From positions 20,462,001 through 20,526,000 of the forward strand of contig NC_079876.1 of the NCBI RefSeq assembly GCF_029227915.1: a stretch of DNA of 64,000 nucleotides, written 5' to 3'. Position numbers and translations under genes: made by a program. Origin of the DNA: Hydractinia symbiolongicarpus (lineage: Eukaryota > Cnidaria > Hydrozoa > Anthoathecata > Hydractiniidae). Of this stretch, positions 1 to 9,044 are shown piece by piece (the first letter of the stretch is position 1; the number at the start of each line of letters is the position of its first letter). The notes below the pieces were generated by a model that worked only from the letters and a program-made list of their open reading frames with translations, was not told the origin of the DNA and ran no database searches.

Positions 1-289
1 TAATAAAAGCCTTACACGTAAAACATGTGGTTCCACGTGCATGCGCAGGTTATCATCGGTCTATTCCTTCCACACTCACTGGATTACGACGATTCAAATC
101 GTTTTCCATCGCGCCATGGTCTTACAACGCAGTGAAATACGTGTAAAGGCCTCTAAGGGCTGCTATATGACCTTTTGCCCCTTAATAAAAGCCGTACACG
201 TAAAACATGTGGTTCCACGTGCATGCGCAGGTTACCATCAGTCTATTCCTTCCAATCTCAATGGACTACGAGGTCTGAAGTCCTTTTCC

Positions 290-301
290 GGCGCGCCATG
301 G
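290..301. other. Overlapping palindromes GGCGCGCC and CCATGG (exemplar)
   Basis: GGCGCGCC at 290-297 overlaps CCATGG at 296-301. CCATGG is one of the most constant points of the monomer; the GGCGCGCC extension occurs only in monomers with TTTTCCGGCGCGCC, the others having TTTCCATCGCGCC or TTTCCAACGCGCC. Confidence 0.85.
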
Positions 302-387
302 TCTTACAGCACAGTGAACTACGTGTAGAGGCCTCTAAGAGCTGTTATATGGCCCTTTACCACCTAACAAAGGCCTTACACGTAAAT

Positions 388-403
388 CACGTGTTCCACG
401 TGC
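388..403 (+). repeat. One-base-short variant CACGTGTTCCACGTGC (exemplar)
   Basis: One G is missing from CACGTGGTTCCACGTG, making the monomer 181 bp. The variant recurs at 2571 and 4754 (family A), near 7119, 14218, 17821 and 22554, in family C (near 28921, 30191 and 34380) and near 63851. It explains why HOR lengths fall one base below multiples of 182. Confidence 0.85.
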
Positions 404-748
404 TTACGCAGTTTACCATCAGTCCATTCCTTCCACTCTCAATGGGCTACGACGTCTCAAGTTGTTTTCCATCACGCCATGGTCTCACAACACAGTAAAC
501 TACCTGTACAGGCCTCTAAGGCCTGTTATATGACCTTTTACCACCTAATAAAAGCCTTACACGTAAAACATGTGGTTCCATGTGTTAGCCCAGGTAAACA
601 TCGGTCTATTCCTTTTACACTCACTGGATTACGACGATTCAAGTCGTTTTCCATCGCGGCATGGTCTTACAACGCAGTGAAATACGTGTAAAGGCCTCTA
701 AGGACTGTTATATGGCCCTTTGCCAACTAACAAAGGCCCTACACGTAA

Positions 749-756
749 ATCACGTG
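749..756 (+). promoter_or_regulatory. ATCACGTG site (E-box/CDEI-like), exemplar
   Basis: AAATCACGTGG occurs at this monomer position in a large share of the units. The core CACGTG is the classic bHLH E-box (plant G-box), and ATCACGTG also fits the RTCACRTG consensus of yeast centromere element CDEI, bound by Cbf1. The match is seen; binding by any protein is inference, and a motif this short can arise by chance. Confidence 0.5.
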
Positions 757-776
757 GTTCCACGTGCCTGCGCAGG
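751..776. other. Adjacent palindromes CACGTGGTTCCACGTG and CCTGCGCAGG (exemplar)
   Basis: 751-766 is an inverted repeat with 7-base arms around TT. It is followed without a gap by the perfect 10-base palindrome CCTGCGCAGG at 767-776. The same pair stands at 2934-2959 and in many CTGCGCAGG-type monomers. The left half CACGTGG is the more constant part; the right half varies between monomers (CCACGTG, CGACGTG, CCACGAA, CCACGAG, CCATGTG). Confidence 0.85.
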
Positions 777-1052
777 TTAGCATCGGTCTATTCCTTCTAC
801 ACTCACTGGACTACGACGTTTCAAGTCGTTTTCCATCGCGCCATGGTCTTGCAATGCAGTGAAATACGTATAAAGGCTTATAAGGACTGTTATATGGCCT
901 TTTGGCGCCTAATAAAGGCCTTACACCTAAAACACGTGGTTCGACGTGTCTGCGCAGGTTACCATCGGTCTATTCCTTCCACCCTCAATGGACTACGACG
1001 TCTCAAGTCGCTTTCCAACGCGCCATGGTCTTACAACATAGTGAACTACGTG

Positions 1053-1064
1053 TAGAGGCCTCTA
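1053..1064. other. Palindrome TAGAGGCCTCTA at the unit boundary (exemplar)
   Basis: A perfect 12-base palindrome formed where TACGTGTAG meets AGGCCTCTA. Monomers with GTGTAAAGGCCTCTAAG keep only the inner AGGCCT part, and those with AGGCTTATAAGG lose it. It recurs at this phase throughout the array. Confidence 0.85.
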
Positions 1065-1237
1065 AAGACTGTTATATGGCCCTTTGCCACCTAACAAAGG
1101 TCGTACACGTAAATTACGTGGTTCCACAAGCCTGCGCAGGTTAACATCGGTCTATTCCTTCTACACTCACTGGACTACGACGTTTCAAGTCGTTTTCCAT
1201 CGCGCCATGGTCTTGCAATGCAGTGAAATACGTGTAA
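1056..1237 (+). repeat. Reference monomer, type B-to-A (182 bp)
   Basis: One complete monomer taken as reference, starting at AGGCCT. Landmarks by offset: AGGCCTCTAA at 0; a TTATATGGCC segment at about 15; the CACGT/ACGTGG region at about 50-75; CCTGCGCAGG at 75-84 (1131-1140); ATCGGTCTATTCC at 90-102 (1146-1158); CTACGACG near 119; CCATGG at 149-154 (1205-1210); TACGTGTA at 173-180 (1229-1236). Hand count gives 85 G+C of 182 (46.7%), 48 C, 37 G and 11 CpG. Offsets 90-102 and 149-182 are the best conserved across the window; offsets 20-84 and 105-145 carry most variant-defining differences. Confidence 0.9.
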
Positions 1238-1419
1238 AGGCTTATAAGGACTGTTATATGGCCTTTTGGCACCTAATAAAGGCCTTACACCTAAAACACG
1301 TGGTTCGACGTGTCTGCGCAGGTTACCATCGGTCTATTCCTTCCACCCTCAATGGACTACGACGTCTCAAGTCGCTTTCCAACGCGCCATGGTCTTACAA
1401 CATAGTGAACTACGTGTAG
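1238..1419 (+). repeat. Reference monomer, alternate type with AGGCTTATAAGG boundary (182 bp)
   Basis: The next monomer begins with AGGCTTATAAGG instead of AGGCCTCTAA, so the boundary palindrome is lost. Its central element reads CACGTGGTTCGACGTG instead of the CCACGTG-type right half. It alternates with the neighbouring type over several units, giving a 364-bp dimer inside the larger HOR (repeats at 720, 1084, 1448 and 902, 1266, 1630). This is the clearest example of two monomer types in regular alternation. Confidence 0.85.
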
Positions 1420-2183
1420 AGGCCTCTAAAGACTGTTATATGGCCCTTTGCCACCTAACAAAGGTCCTACACGTAAATCACGTGGTTCCACGAGCCTGCG
1501 CAGGTTAACATCGGTCTATTCCTTCTACACTCACTGGACTACGACGTTTCAAGTCGTTTTCCATCGCGCCATGGTCTTGCAATGCAGTGAAATACGTGTA
1601 AAGGCTTATAAGGACTGTTATATGGCCTTTTGGCGCCTAATAAAAGCCTTACACCTAAAACAGGTGGTTCGACGTGTCTGCGCAGGTTACCATCGGTCTA
1701 TTCCTTCCACCCTCAATGGACTACGACGTCTCAAGTCGCTTTCCAACGCGCCATGGTCTTACAACATAGTGAACTACGTGTAGAGGCCTCTAAAGACTGT
1801 TATATGGCCCTTTGATACCTAACAAAGGTCCTACACGTAAATCACGTGGTTCCACGAGCCTGCGCAGGTTAACATCGGTCTATTCCTTCTACACTCAATA
1901 GACTACGACGTTTCAACACATTTTCCATCGTGCCATTGCCTTACAACACTGTAAACTACGTGTAGAGGCCTCTAAAGACTGTTAGATGGCCTTTTGACGT
2001 CTAGTAAAGGATTTACACGTAAATCACGTGGTTCCACGAACCTACGCAGTTTACCATCGGTCTATTCCTTCCAATCTCAATGGACTACGAGGTCTGAAGT
2101 CCTTTTCCGGCGCGCCATGGTCTTACAGCACAGTGAACTACGTGTAGAGGCCTCTAAGGGCTGCTATATGAACTTTTGCCCCT

Positions 2184-4366
2184 TAATAAAAGCCTTACAC
2201 GTAAAACATGTGGTTCCACGTGCATGCGCAGGTTATCATCGGTCTATTCCTTCCACACTCACTGGATTACGACGATTCAAATCGTTTTCCATCGCGCCAT
2301 GGTCTTACAACGCAGTGAAATACGTGTAAAGGCCTCTAAGGGCTGCTATATGACCTTTTGCCCCTTAATAAAAGCCGTACACGTAAAACATGTGGTTCCA
2401 CGTGCATGCGCAGGTTACCATCAGTCTATTCCTTCCAATCTCAATGGACTACGAGGTCTGAAGTCCTTTTCCGGCGCGCCATGGTCTTACAGCACAGTGA
2501 ACTACGTGTAGAGGCCTCTAAGAGCTGTTATATGGCCCTTTACCACCTAACAAAGGCCTTACACGTAAATCACGTGTTCCACGTGCTTACGCAGTTTACC
2601 ATCAGTCCATTCCTTCCACTCTCAATGGGCTACGACGTCTCAAGTTGTTTTCCATCACGCCATGGTCTCACAACACAGTAAACTACCTGTACAGGCCTCT
2701 AAGGCCTGTTATATGACCTTTTACCACCTAATAAAAGCCTTACACGTAAAACATGTGGTTCCATGTGTTAGCCCAGGTAAACATCGGTCTATTCCTTTTA
2801 CACTCACTGGATTACGACGATTCAAGTCGTTTTCCATCGCGGCATGGTCTTACAACGCAGTGAAATACGTGTAAAGGCCTCTAAGGACTGTTATATGGCC
2901 CTTTGCCAACTAACAAAGGCCCTACACGTAAATCACGTGGTTCCACGTGCCTGCGCAGGTTAGCATCGGTCTATTCCTTCTACACTCACTGGACTACGAC
3001 GTTTCAAGTCGTTTTCCATCGCGCCATGGTCTTGCAATGCAGTGAAATACGTATAAAGGCTTATAAGGACTGTTATATGGCCTTTTGTCGCCTAATAAAG
3101 GCCTTACACCTAAAACACGTGGTTCGACGTGTCTGCGCAGGTTACCATCGGTCTATTCCTTCCACCCTCAATGGACTACGACGTCTCAAGTCGCTTTCCA
3201 ACGCGCCATGGTCTTACAACATAGTGAACTACGTGTAGAGGCCTCTAAAGACTGTTATATGGCCCTTTGCCACCTAACAAAGGTCGTACACGTAAATTAC
3301 GTGGTTCCACAAGCCTGCGCAGGTTAACATCGGTCTATTCCTTCTACACTCACTGGACTACGACGTTTCAAGTCGTTTTCCATCGCGCCATGGTCTTGCA
3401 ATGCAGTGAAATACGTGTAAAGGCTTATAAGGACTGTTATATGGCCTTTTGGCACCTAATAAAGGCCTTACACCTAAAACACGTGGTTCGACGTGTCTGC
3501 GCAGGTTACCATCGGTCTATTCCTTCCACCCTCAATGGACTACGACGTCTCAAGTCGCTTTCCAACGCGCCATGGTCTTACAACATAGTGAACTACGTGT
3601 AGAGGCCTCTAAAGACTGTTATATGGCCCTTTGCCACCTAACAAAGGTCCTACACGTAAATCACGTGGTTCCACGAGCCTGCGCAGGTTAACATCGGTCT
3701 ATTCCTTCTACACTCACTGGACTACGACGTTTCAAGTCGTTTTCCATCGCGCCATGGTCTTGCAATGCAGTGAAATACGTGTAAAGGCTTATAAGGACTG
3801 TTATATGGCCTTTTGGCGCCTAATAAAAGCCTTACACCTAAAACAGGTGGTTCGACGTGTCTGCGCAGGTTACCATCGGTCTATTCCTTCCACCCTCAAT
3901 GGACTACGACGTCTCAAGTCGCTTTCCAACGCGCCATGGTCTTACAACATAGTGAACTACGTGTAGAGGCCTCTAAAGACTGTTATATGGCCCTTTGATA
4001 CCTAACAAAGGTCCTACACGTAAATCACGTGGTTCCACGAGCCTGCGCAGGTTAACATCGGTCTATTCCTTCTACACTCAATAGACTACGACGTTTCAAC
4101 ACATTTTCCATCGTGCCATGGCCTTACAACACTGTAAACTACGTGTAGAGGCCTCTAAAGACTGTTAGATGGCCTTTTGACGTCTAGTAAAGGATTTACA
4201 CGTAAATCACGTGGTTCCACGAACCTACGCAGTTTACCATCGGTCTATTCCTTCCAATCTCAATGGACTACGAGGTCTGAAGTCCTTTTCCGGCGCGCCA
4301 TGGTCTTACAGCACAGTGAACTACGTGTAGAGGCCTCTAAGGGCTGCTATATGAACTTTTGCCCCT
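2184..4366 (+). repeat. HOR family A, copy 2 (12 monomers, 2183 bp)
   Basis: Near-perfect copy of 1-2183. It includes the same run of alternating dimers (2903-3998), the same one-base-short CACGTGTTCCACGTGC monomer at 2571, and the same divergent monomer with CAACACATTTTCC near 4096. The near identity points to recent amplification or homogenisation. Confidence 0.93.
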
Positions 4367-6731
4367 TAATAAAAGCCTTACACGTAAAAGATGTGGTTCC
4401 ACGTGCATGCGCAGGTTATCATCGGTCTATTCCTTCCACACTCACTGGATTACGACGATTCAAATCGTTTTCCATCGCGCCATGGTCTTACAACGCAGTG
4501 AAATACGTGTAAAGGCCTCTAAGGGCTGCTATATGACCTTTTGCCCCTTAATAAAAGCCGTACACGTAAAACATGTGGTTCCACGTGCATGCGCAGGTTA
4601 CCATCAGTCTATTCCTTCCAATCTCAATGGACTACGAGGTCTGAAGTCCTTTTCCGGCGCGCCATGGTCTTACAGCACAGTGAACTACGTGTAGAGGCCT
4701 CTAAGAGCTGTTATATGGCCCTTTACTACCTAACAAAGGCCTTACACGTAAATCACGTGTTCCACGTGCTTACGCAGTTTACCATCAGTCCATTCCTTCC
4801 ACTCTCAATGGGCTACGACGTCTCAAGTTGTTTTCCATCACGCCATGGTCTCACAACACAGTAAACTACCTGTACAGGCCTCTAAGGCCTGTTATATGAC
4901 CTTTTACCACCTAATAAAAGCCTTACACGTAAAACATGTGGTTCCATGTGTTAGCCCAGGTAAACATCGGTCTATTCCTTTTACACTCACTGGATTACGA
5001 CGATTCAAGTCGTTTTCCATCGCGGCATGGTCTTACAACGCAGTGAACTACGTGTAGAGGCCTCTAAAGACAGTTATATGGCCCTTTGCCACCTAACAAA
5101 GGTCCTACACGTAAATCACGTGGTTCCACGAGCCTGCGCAGGTTACCATCGGTCAATTCCTTCCACTCTCAATGGGCTACGACGTCTCAAGTTGTTTTCC
5201 ATCACGCCGTGGTCTTACATCACAGTGAACTACGTGTAGAGGCCTCTTAGGGCTGTTATTTGACCTTTTACCACCTAATAAAAGCCTTACACGTAAATCA
5301 CGTGGTTCCACGTACTTCCGCAGGTTAACATCGGTCTATTCCTCGTACACTTAATGGGCTACGACGTATCAAGTCTTTTTCCATCGTGCCATGGTCTTAC
5401 AACGCAGTGAAATACGTGTAAAGGCCTCTAAGGACTGTTATATGGCGTTTTGCCGCCTAGTAAAAGCCTTACACGTAAAACATGTGGTTCCATGTGTTAG
5501 CCCAGGTAAACATCGGTCTATTCCTTTTACACTCACTGGATTACGACGATTCAAGTCGTTTTCCATCGCGGCATGGTCTTACAACGCAGTGAAATACGTG
5601 TAAAGGCCTCTAAGGACTGTTATATGGCCCTTTGCCAACTAACAAAGGCCCTACACGTAAATCACGTGATTCCACGTGCCTGCGCAGGTTAGCATCGGTC
5701 TATTCCTTCTACACTCACTGGACTGCGACGTTTCAAGTCGTTTTCCATCGCGCCATGGTCTTGCAATGCAGTGAAATACGTATAAAGGCTTATAAGGACT
5801 GTTATATGGCCTTTTGGCGCCTAATAAAGGCCTTACACCTAAAACACGTGGTTCGACGTGTCTGCGCAGGTTACCATCGGTCTATTCCTTCCACCCTCAA
5901 TGGACTACGACGTCTCAAGTCGCTTTCCAACGCGCCATGGTCTTACAACATAGTGAACTACGTGTAGAGGCCTCTAAAGACTGTTATATGGCCCTTTGCC
6001 ACCTAACAAAGGTCGTACACGTAAATTACGGGGTTCCACAAGCCTGTGCAGGTTAACATCGGTCTATTCCTTCTACACTCACTGGACTACGACGTTTCAA
6101 GTCGTTTTCCATCGCGCCATGGTCTTGCAATGCAGTGAAATACGTGTAAAGGCTTATAAGGACTGTTATATGGCCTTTTGGCACCTAATAAAGGCCTTAC
6201 ACCTAAAACACGTGGTTCGACGTGTCTGCGCAGGTTACCATCGGTCTATTCCTTCCACCCTCAATGGACTACGACGTCTCAAGTCGCTTTCCAACGCGCC
6301 ATGGTCTTACAACATAGTGAACTACGTGTAGAGGCCTCTAAAGACTGTTATATGGCCCTTTGCCACCTAACAAAGGTCCTACACGTAAATCACCTGGTTC
6401 CACGAGCCTGCGCAGGTTAACATCGGTCTATTCCTTCTACACTCAATAGACTACGACGTTTCAACACATTTTCCATCGTGCCATGGCCTTACAACACTGT
6501 AAACTACGTGTAGAGGCCTCTAAAGACTGTTAGATGGCCTTTTGACGTCTAGTAAAGGATTTACACGTAAATCACGTGGTTCCACGAACCTACGCAGTTT
6601 ACCATCGGTCTATTCCTTCCAATCTCAATGGACTACGAGGTCTGAAGTCCTTTTCCGGCGCGCCATGGTCTTACAGCACAGTGAACTACGTGTAGAGGCC
6701 TCTAAGGGCTGCTATATGACCTTTTGCCCCT
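4367..6731 (+). repeat. HOR family A, copy 3, remodelled (13 monomers, 2365 bp)
   Basis: This copy follows copy 2 with offset 2183 until about 5046, with offset 2729 from about 5458 to about 6420, and with offset 2365 from about 6542. It has therefore gained three monomers (546 bp) and lost two (364 bp), keeping the 182-bp register throughout. Small private changes are a C-to-G at about 4390 and a C-to-T at about 4727. The pattern fits unequal exchange between mis-registered monomers. Confidence 0.88.
5047..5592 (+). repeat. Three-monomer insertion (546 bp) inside HOR A copy 3
   Basis: Bases of about 4917-5046 are repeated at about 5463-5592, and the material between is absent from copies 1 and 2. 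The inserted monomers (AAAGACAGTTATATGG start, then CTTCCGCAGG-type and ACGTATCAAG-type monomers) match the opening monomers of the 9-monomer HOR at 7406 and 9045. The insertion thus looks like a segment shared with the neighbouring HOR family, not a new sequence. Confidence 0.8.
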
Positions 6732-7827
6732 TAATAAAAGCCTTACACGTAAAACATGTGGTTCCACGTGCATGCGCAGGTTATCATCGGTCTATTCCTT
6801 CCACACTCACTGGATTACGACGATTCAAATCGTTTTCCATCGCGCCATGGTCTTACAACGCAGTGAAATACGTGTAAAGGCCTCTAAGGGCTGCTATATG
6901 ACCTTTTGCCCCTTAATAAAAGCCGTACACGTAAAACATGTGGTTCCACGCGCATGCGCAGGTTACCATCAGTCTATTCCTTCCAATCTCAATGGACTAC
7001 GAGGTCTGAAGTCCTTTTCCGGCGCGCCATGGTCTTACAGCACAGTGAACTACGTGTAGAGGCCTCTAAGAGCTGTTATATGGCCCTTTACCACCTAACA
7101 AAGGCCTTACACGTAAATCACGTGTTCCACGTGCTTACGCAGTTTACCATCAGTCCATTCCTTCCACTCTCAATGGGCTACGACGTCTCAAGTTGTTTTC
7201 CATCACGCCATGGTCTCACAACACAGTAAACTACCTGTACAGGCCTCTAAGGCCTGTTATATGACCTTTTACCACCTAATAAAAGCCTTACACGTAAAAC
7301 ATGTGGTTCCATGTGTTAGCCCAGGTAAACATCGGTCTATTCCTTTTACACTCACTGGATTACGACGATTCAAGTCGTTTTCCATCGCGGCATGGTCTTA
7401 CAACGCAGTGAACTACGTGTAGAGGCCTCTAAAGACAGTTATATGGCCCTTTGCCACCTAACAAAGGTCCTACACGTAAATCACGTGGTTCCACGAGCCT
7501 GCGCAGGTTACCATCGGTCTATTCCTTCCACTCTCAATGGGCTACGACGTCTCAAGTTGTTTTCCATCACGCCGTGGTCTTACATCACAGTGAACTACGT
7601 GTAGAGGCCTCTTAGGGTTGTTATTTGACCTTTTACCACCTAATAAAAGCCTTACACGTAAATCACGTGGTTCCACGTACTTCCGCAGGTTAACATCGGT
7701 CTATTCCTCGTACACTTAATGGGCTACGACGTATCAAGTCTTTTTCCATCGTGCCATGGTCTTACAACGCAGTGAAATACGTGTAAAGGCCTCTAAGGAC
7801 TGTTATATGGCGTTTTGCCGCCTAGTA
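6732..7827 (+). repeat. HOR family A, copy 4, partial
   Basis: Matches copy 3 with offset 2365 (landmarks 6906, 7210, 7392 and 7756 against 4541, 4845, 5027 and 5391), including the three-monomer insertion. It stops matching at about 7828, where the sequence switches to an AATTCACGTGGTTCGACG-type monomer. This is the right-hand limit of the first family A block. Confidence 0.85.
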
Positions 7828-7911
7828 AAGGCCTTACACGTAATTCACGTGGTTCGACGTGTCTGCGCAGGTAACCATCGGTCTATTCCTACCACTCTCA
7901 ATGGAATACGA

Positions 7912-7923
7912 CGTCTTAAGACG
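7912..7923. other. Palindrome CGTCTTAAGACG (exemplar)
   Basis: A perfect 12-base palindrome in the TACGACGTCTTAAGACGC variant. It is also present at 9551-9562 and 19706-19717, and in many monomers of family D. Other monomers have CGACGTTTCAAGTCG at the same place, which still forms short arms (ACGAC and GTCGT), so a dyad at this phase is kept in more than one form. Confidence 0.82.
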
Positions 7924-8040
7924 CTTTCCATCGCACCATGGTCTTACAACACAGTGAACTACGTGTAGAGTCCTCTTAGGGCTGTTATATGACCTTTTAC
8001 CACCTAATAAAAGCCTTACACGTAAATCACGTGGTTCCAC

Positions 8041-8050
8041 GTACATTCCG
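8041..8050 (+). repeat. One-base-long variant GTACATTCCG (five copies)
   Basis: An extra A is present relative to GTACTTCCG, making the monomer 183 bp. I find it at 8041, 9680, 19835, 21656 and 24932 only. It tags the family B units and the three 2-kb modules of family E as one lineage. Confidence 0.88.
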
Positions 8051-8370
8051 CATGTTAACATCGGTCTATTCCTTCTACACTCAATAGACTACGACGTTTC
8101 AACACATTTTCCATCGCGCCATGGCCTTGCAACACTGTAAACTACCTGTAGAGGCTTCTAAAGACTGTTAGATGGCCTTTTGACGTCTAGTAAAGGCTTT
8201 ACACGTAAATCACGTGGTTCCACGAACCTACGCAGTTTACCATCGGTCTATTCCTTCCAATCTCAATGGACTACGAGGTCTGAAGTCCTTTTCCGGCGCG
8301 CCATGGTCTTACAGCACAGTGAACTACGTGTGGAGGCCTCTGAAGACTGTTATATGACCTTTTACGGCCT

Positions 8371-8388
8371 AAAAAAATCTTTACAGGT
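8371..8388 (+). repeat. A-tract monomer variant (exemplar of ten)
   Basis: This variant has seven A residues in GGCCTAAAAAAATCTTTACAGG, and its CACGTG element is changed to CTCGTGGC. A-tracts start at 8371, 10010, 10737, 11101, 12739, 18890, 20893, 23987, 35809 and 36718. The copy at 12739 is the exception that keeps CACGTG (AAATCACGTGGATCC). These are the clearest monomers lacking the CACGTG site. Confidence 0.85.
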
Positions 8389-9044
8389 AAATCTCGTGGC
8401 TCCACGCACCTGCACAGTTTACCATCAGTATATTCCTTCCACTCTCAATGGACTACGACGTGTCAAGTCGGTTTCCGGCGCGCCTTGGTCTCACAACACA
8501 GTGAACTACGTGTAGAGGCCTCTAAGGGCTGTTATATGACCTTTTGAGCCTTAATAAAAGCCTTACACGTAAAACATGTAGTTCCACGTGCATGCGCAGG
8601 TTACCATCGGTCCCTTCCTGCCACACTCAACGGACTACGATGTCTCAAGTCGATTTCCAACGCGCCATGGTCTTACAACATAGTGAACTACGTGTAGAGG
8701 CCTCTAAAGACAGTTATATGGCCCTTTGCCACCTAACAAAGGTCCTACACGTAAATCTCGTGGCTCCACGCACCTGCATAGTTTACCATCAGTATATTCC
8801 TTCCACTCTCAATGGACTACGACGTGTCAAGTCGGTTTCCGGCGCGCCATGGTCTCACAACACAGTGAACTACGTGTAGAGGCCTCTAAGGGCTGTTATA
8901 TGACCTTTTGACCCTTAATAAAAGCCTTACACGTAAAACATGTGGTTCCACGTGCATGCGCAGGTTACCATCGGTCCCTTCCTGCCACACTCAACGGACT
9001 GCGATGTCTCAAGTCGATTTCCAACGCGCCATGGTCTTACAACA

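Larger units (their letters stand above)
1..2183 (+). repeat. HOR family A, copy 1 (12 monomers, 2183 bp)
   Basis: Bases 1-60 recur at 2184, and every distinctive variant in this segment recurs 2183 bases later. The length is 12 x 182 minus one base; the missing base is in the CACGTGTTCCACGTGC variant at 388-403. Comparing with the next copy I found only two differences (a G/T at 904 versus 3087, and a T/G at 1935 versus 4118), implying identity above 99.8%. The window edge cuts the unit arbitrarily, so base 1 is not a natural boundary. Confidence 0.93.
7406..9044 (+). repeat. HOR family B, copy 1 (9 monomers, 1639 bp)
   Basis: Landmarks at 7392, 7756, 8041 and 8180 recur 1639 bases later. 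The length is 9 x 182 plus one base; the extra base is an A in the GTACATTCCG variant at 8041-8050. Its opening bases overlap the end of HOR A copy 4, since both families share these monomers. It contains a local 364-bp duplication (8544 and 8908) with a CACACTCAACGGACTACGAT-type monomer. Confidence 0.87.

Noticed and set aside
920-960. GGTTCGA heptamer resembling the start of an RNA polymerase III B box (tRNA T-loop), suggesting an origin from a tRNA-type SINE
   Set aside because: The match stops after GGTTCGA (the following CC is absent), about half of the monomers have GGTTCCA instead, and I find no acceptable A box at the proper distance upstream.
1-4366. The 2183-bp length of families A and C as evidence of common unit structure
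   Set aside because: Both have 12 monomers including one 181-bp variant, which gives the same total, but the order and type of monomers differ.
7834-8061. Recurrent minus-strand open frames of 68-79 codons (also at 9473, 19628, 21449, 24725, 25818, 39824, 43826, 51833 and 60749)
   Set aside because: They occur only where particular monomer variants follow one another (extra-A or CTTAAG type, or the GTTCCTTGTG type) and so are tied to HOR structure, not to a coding function.
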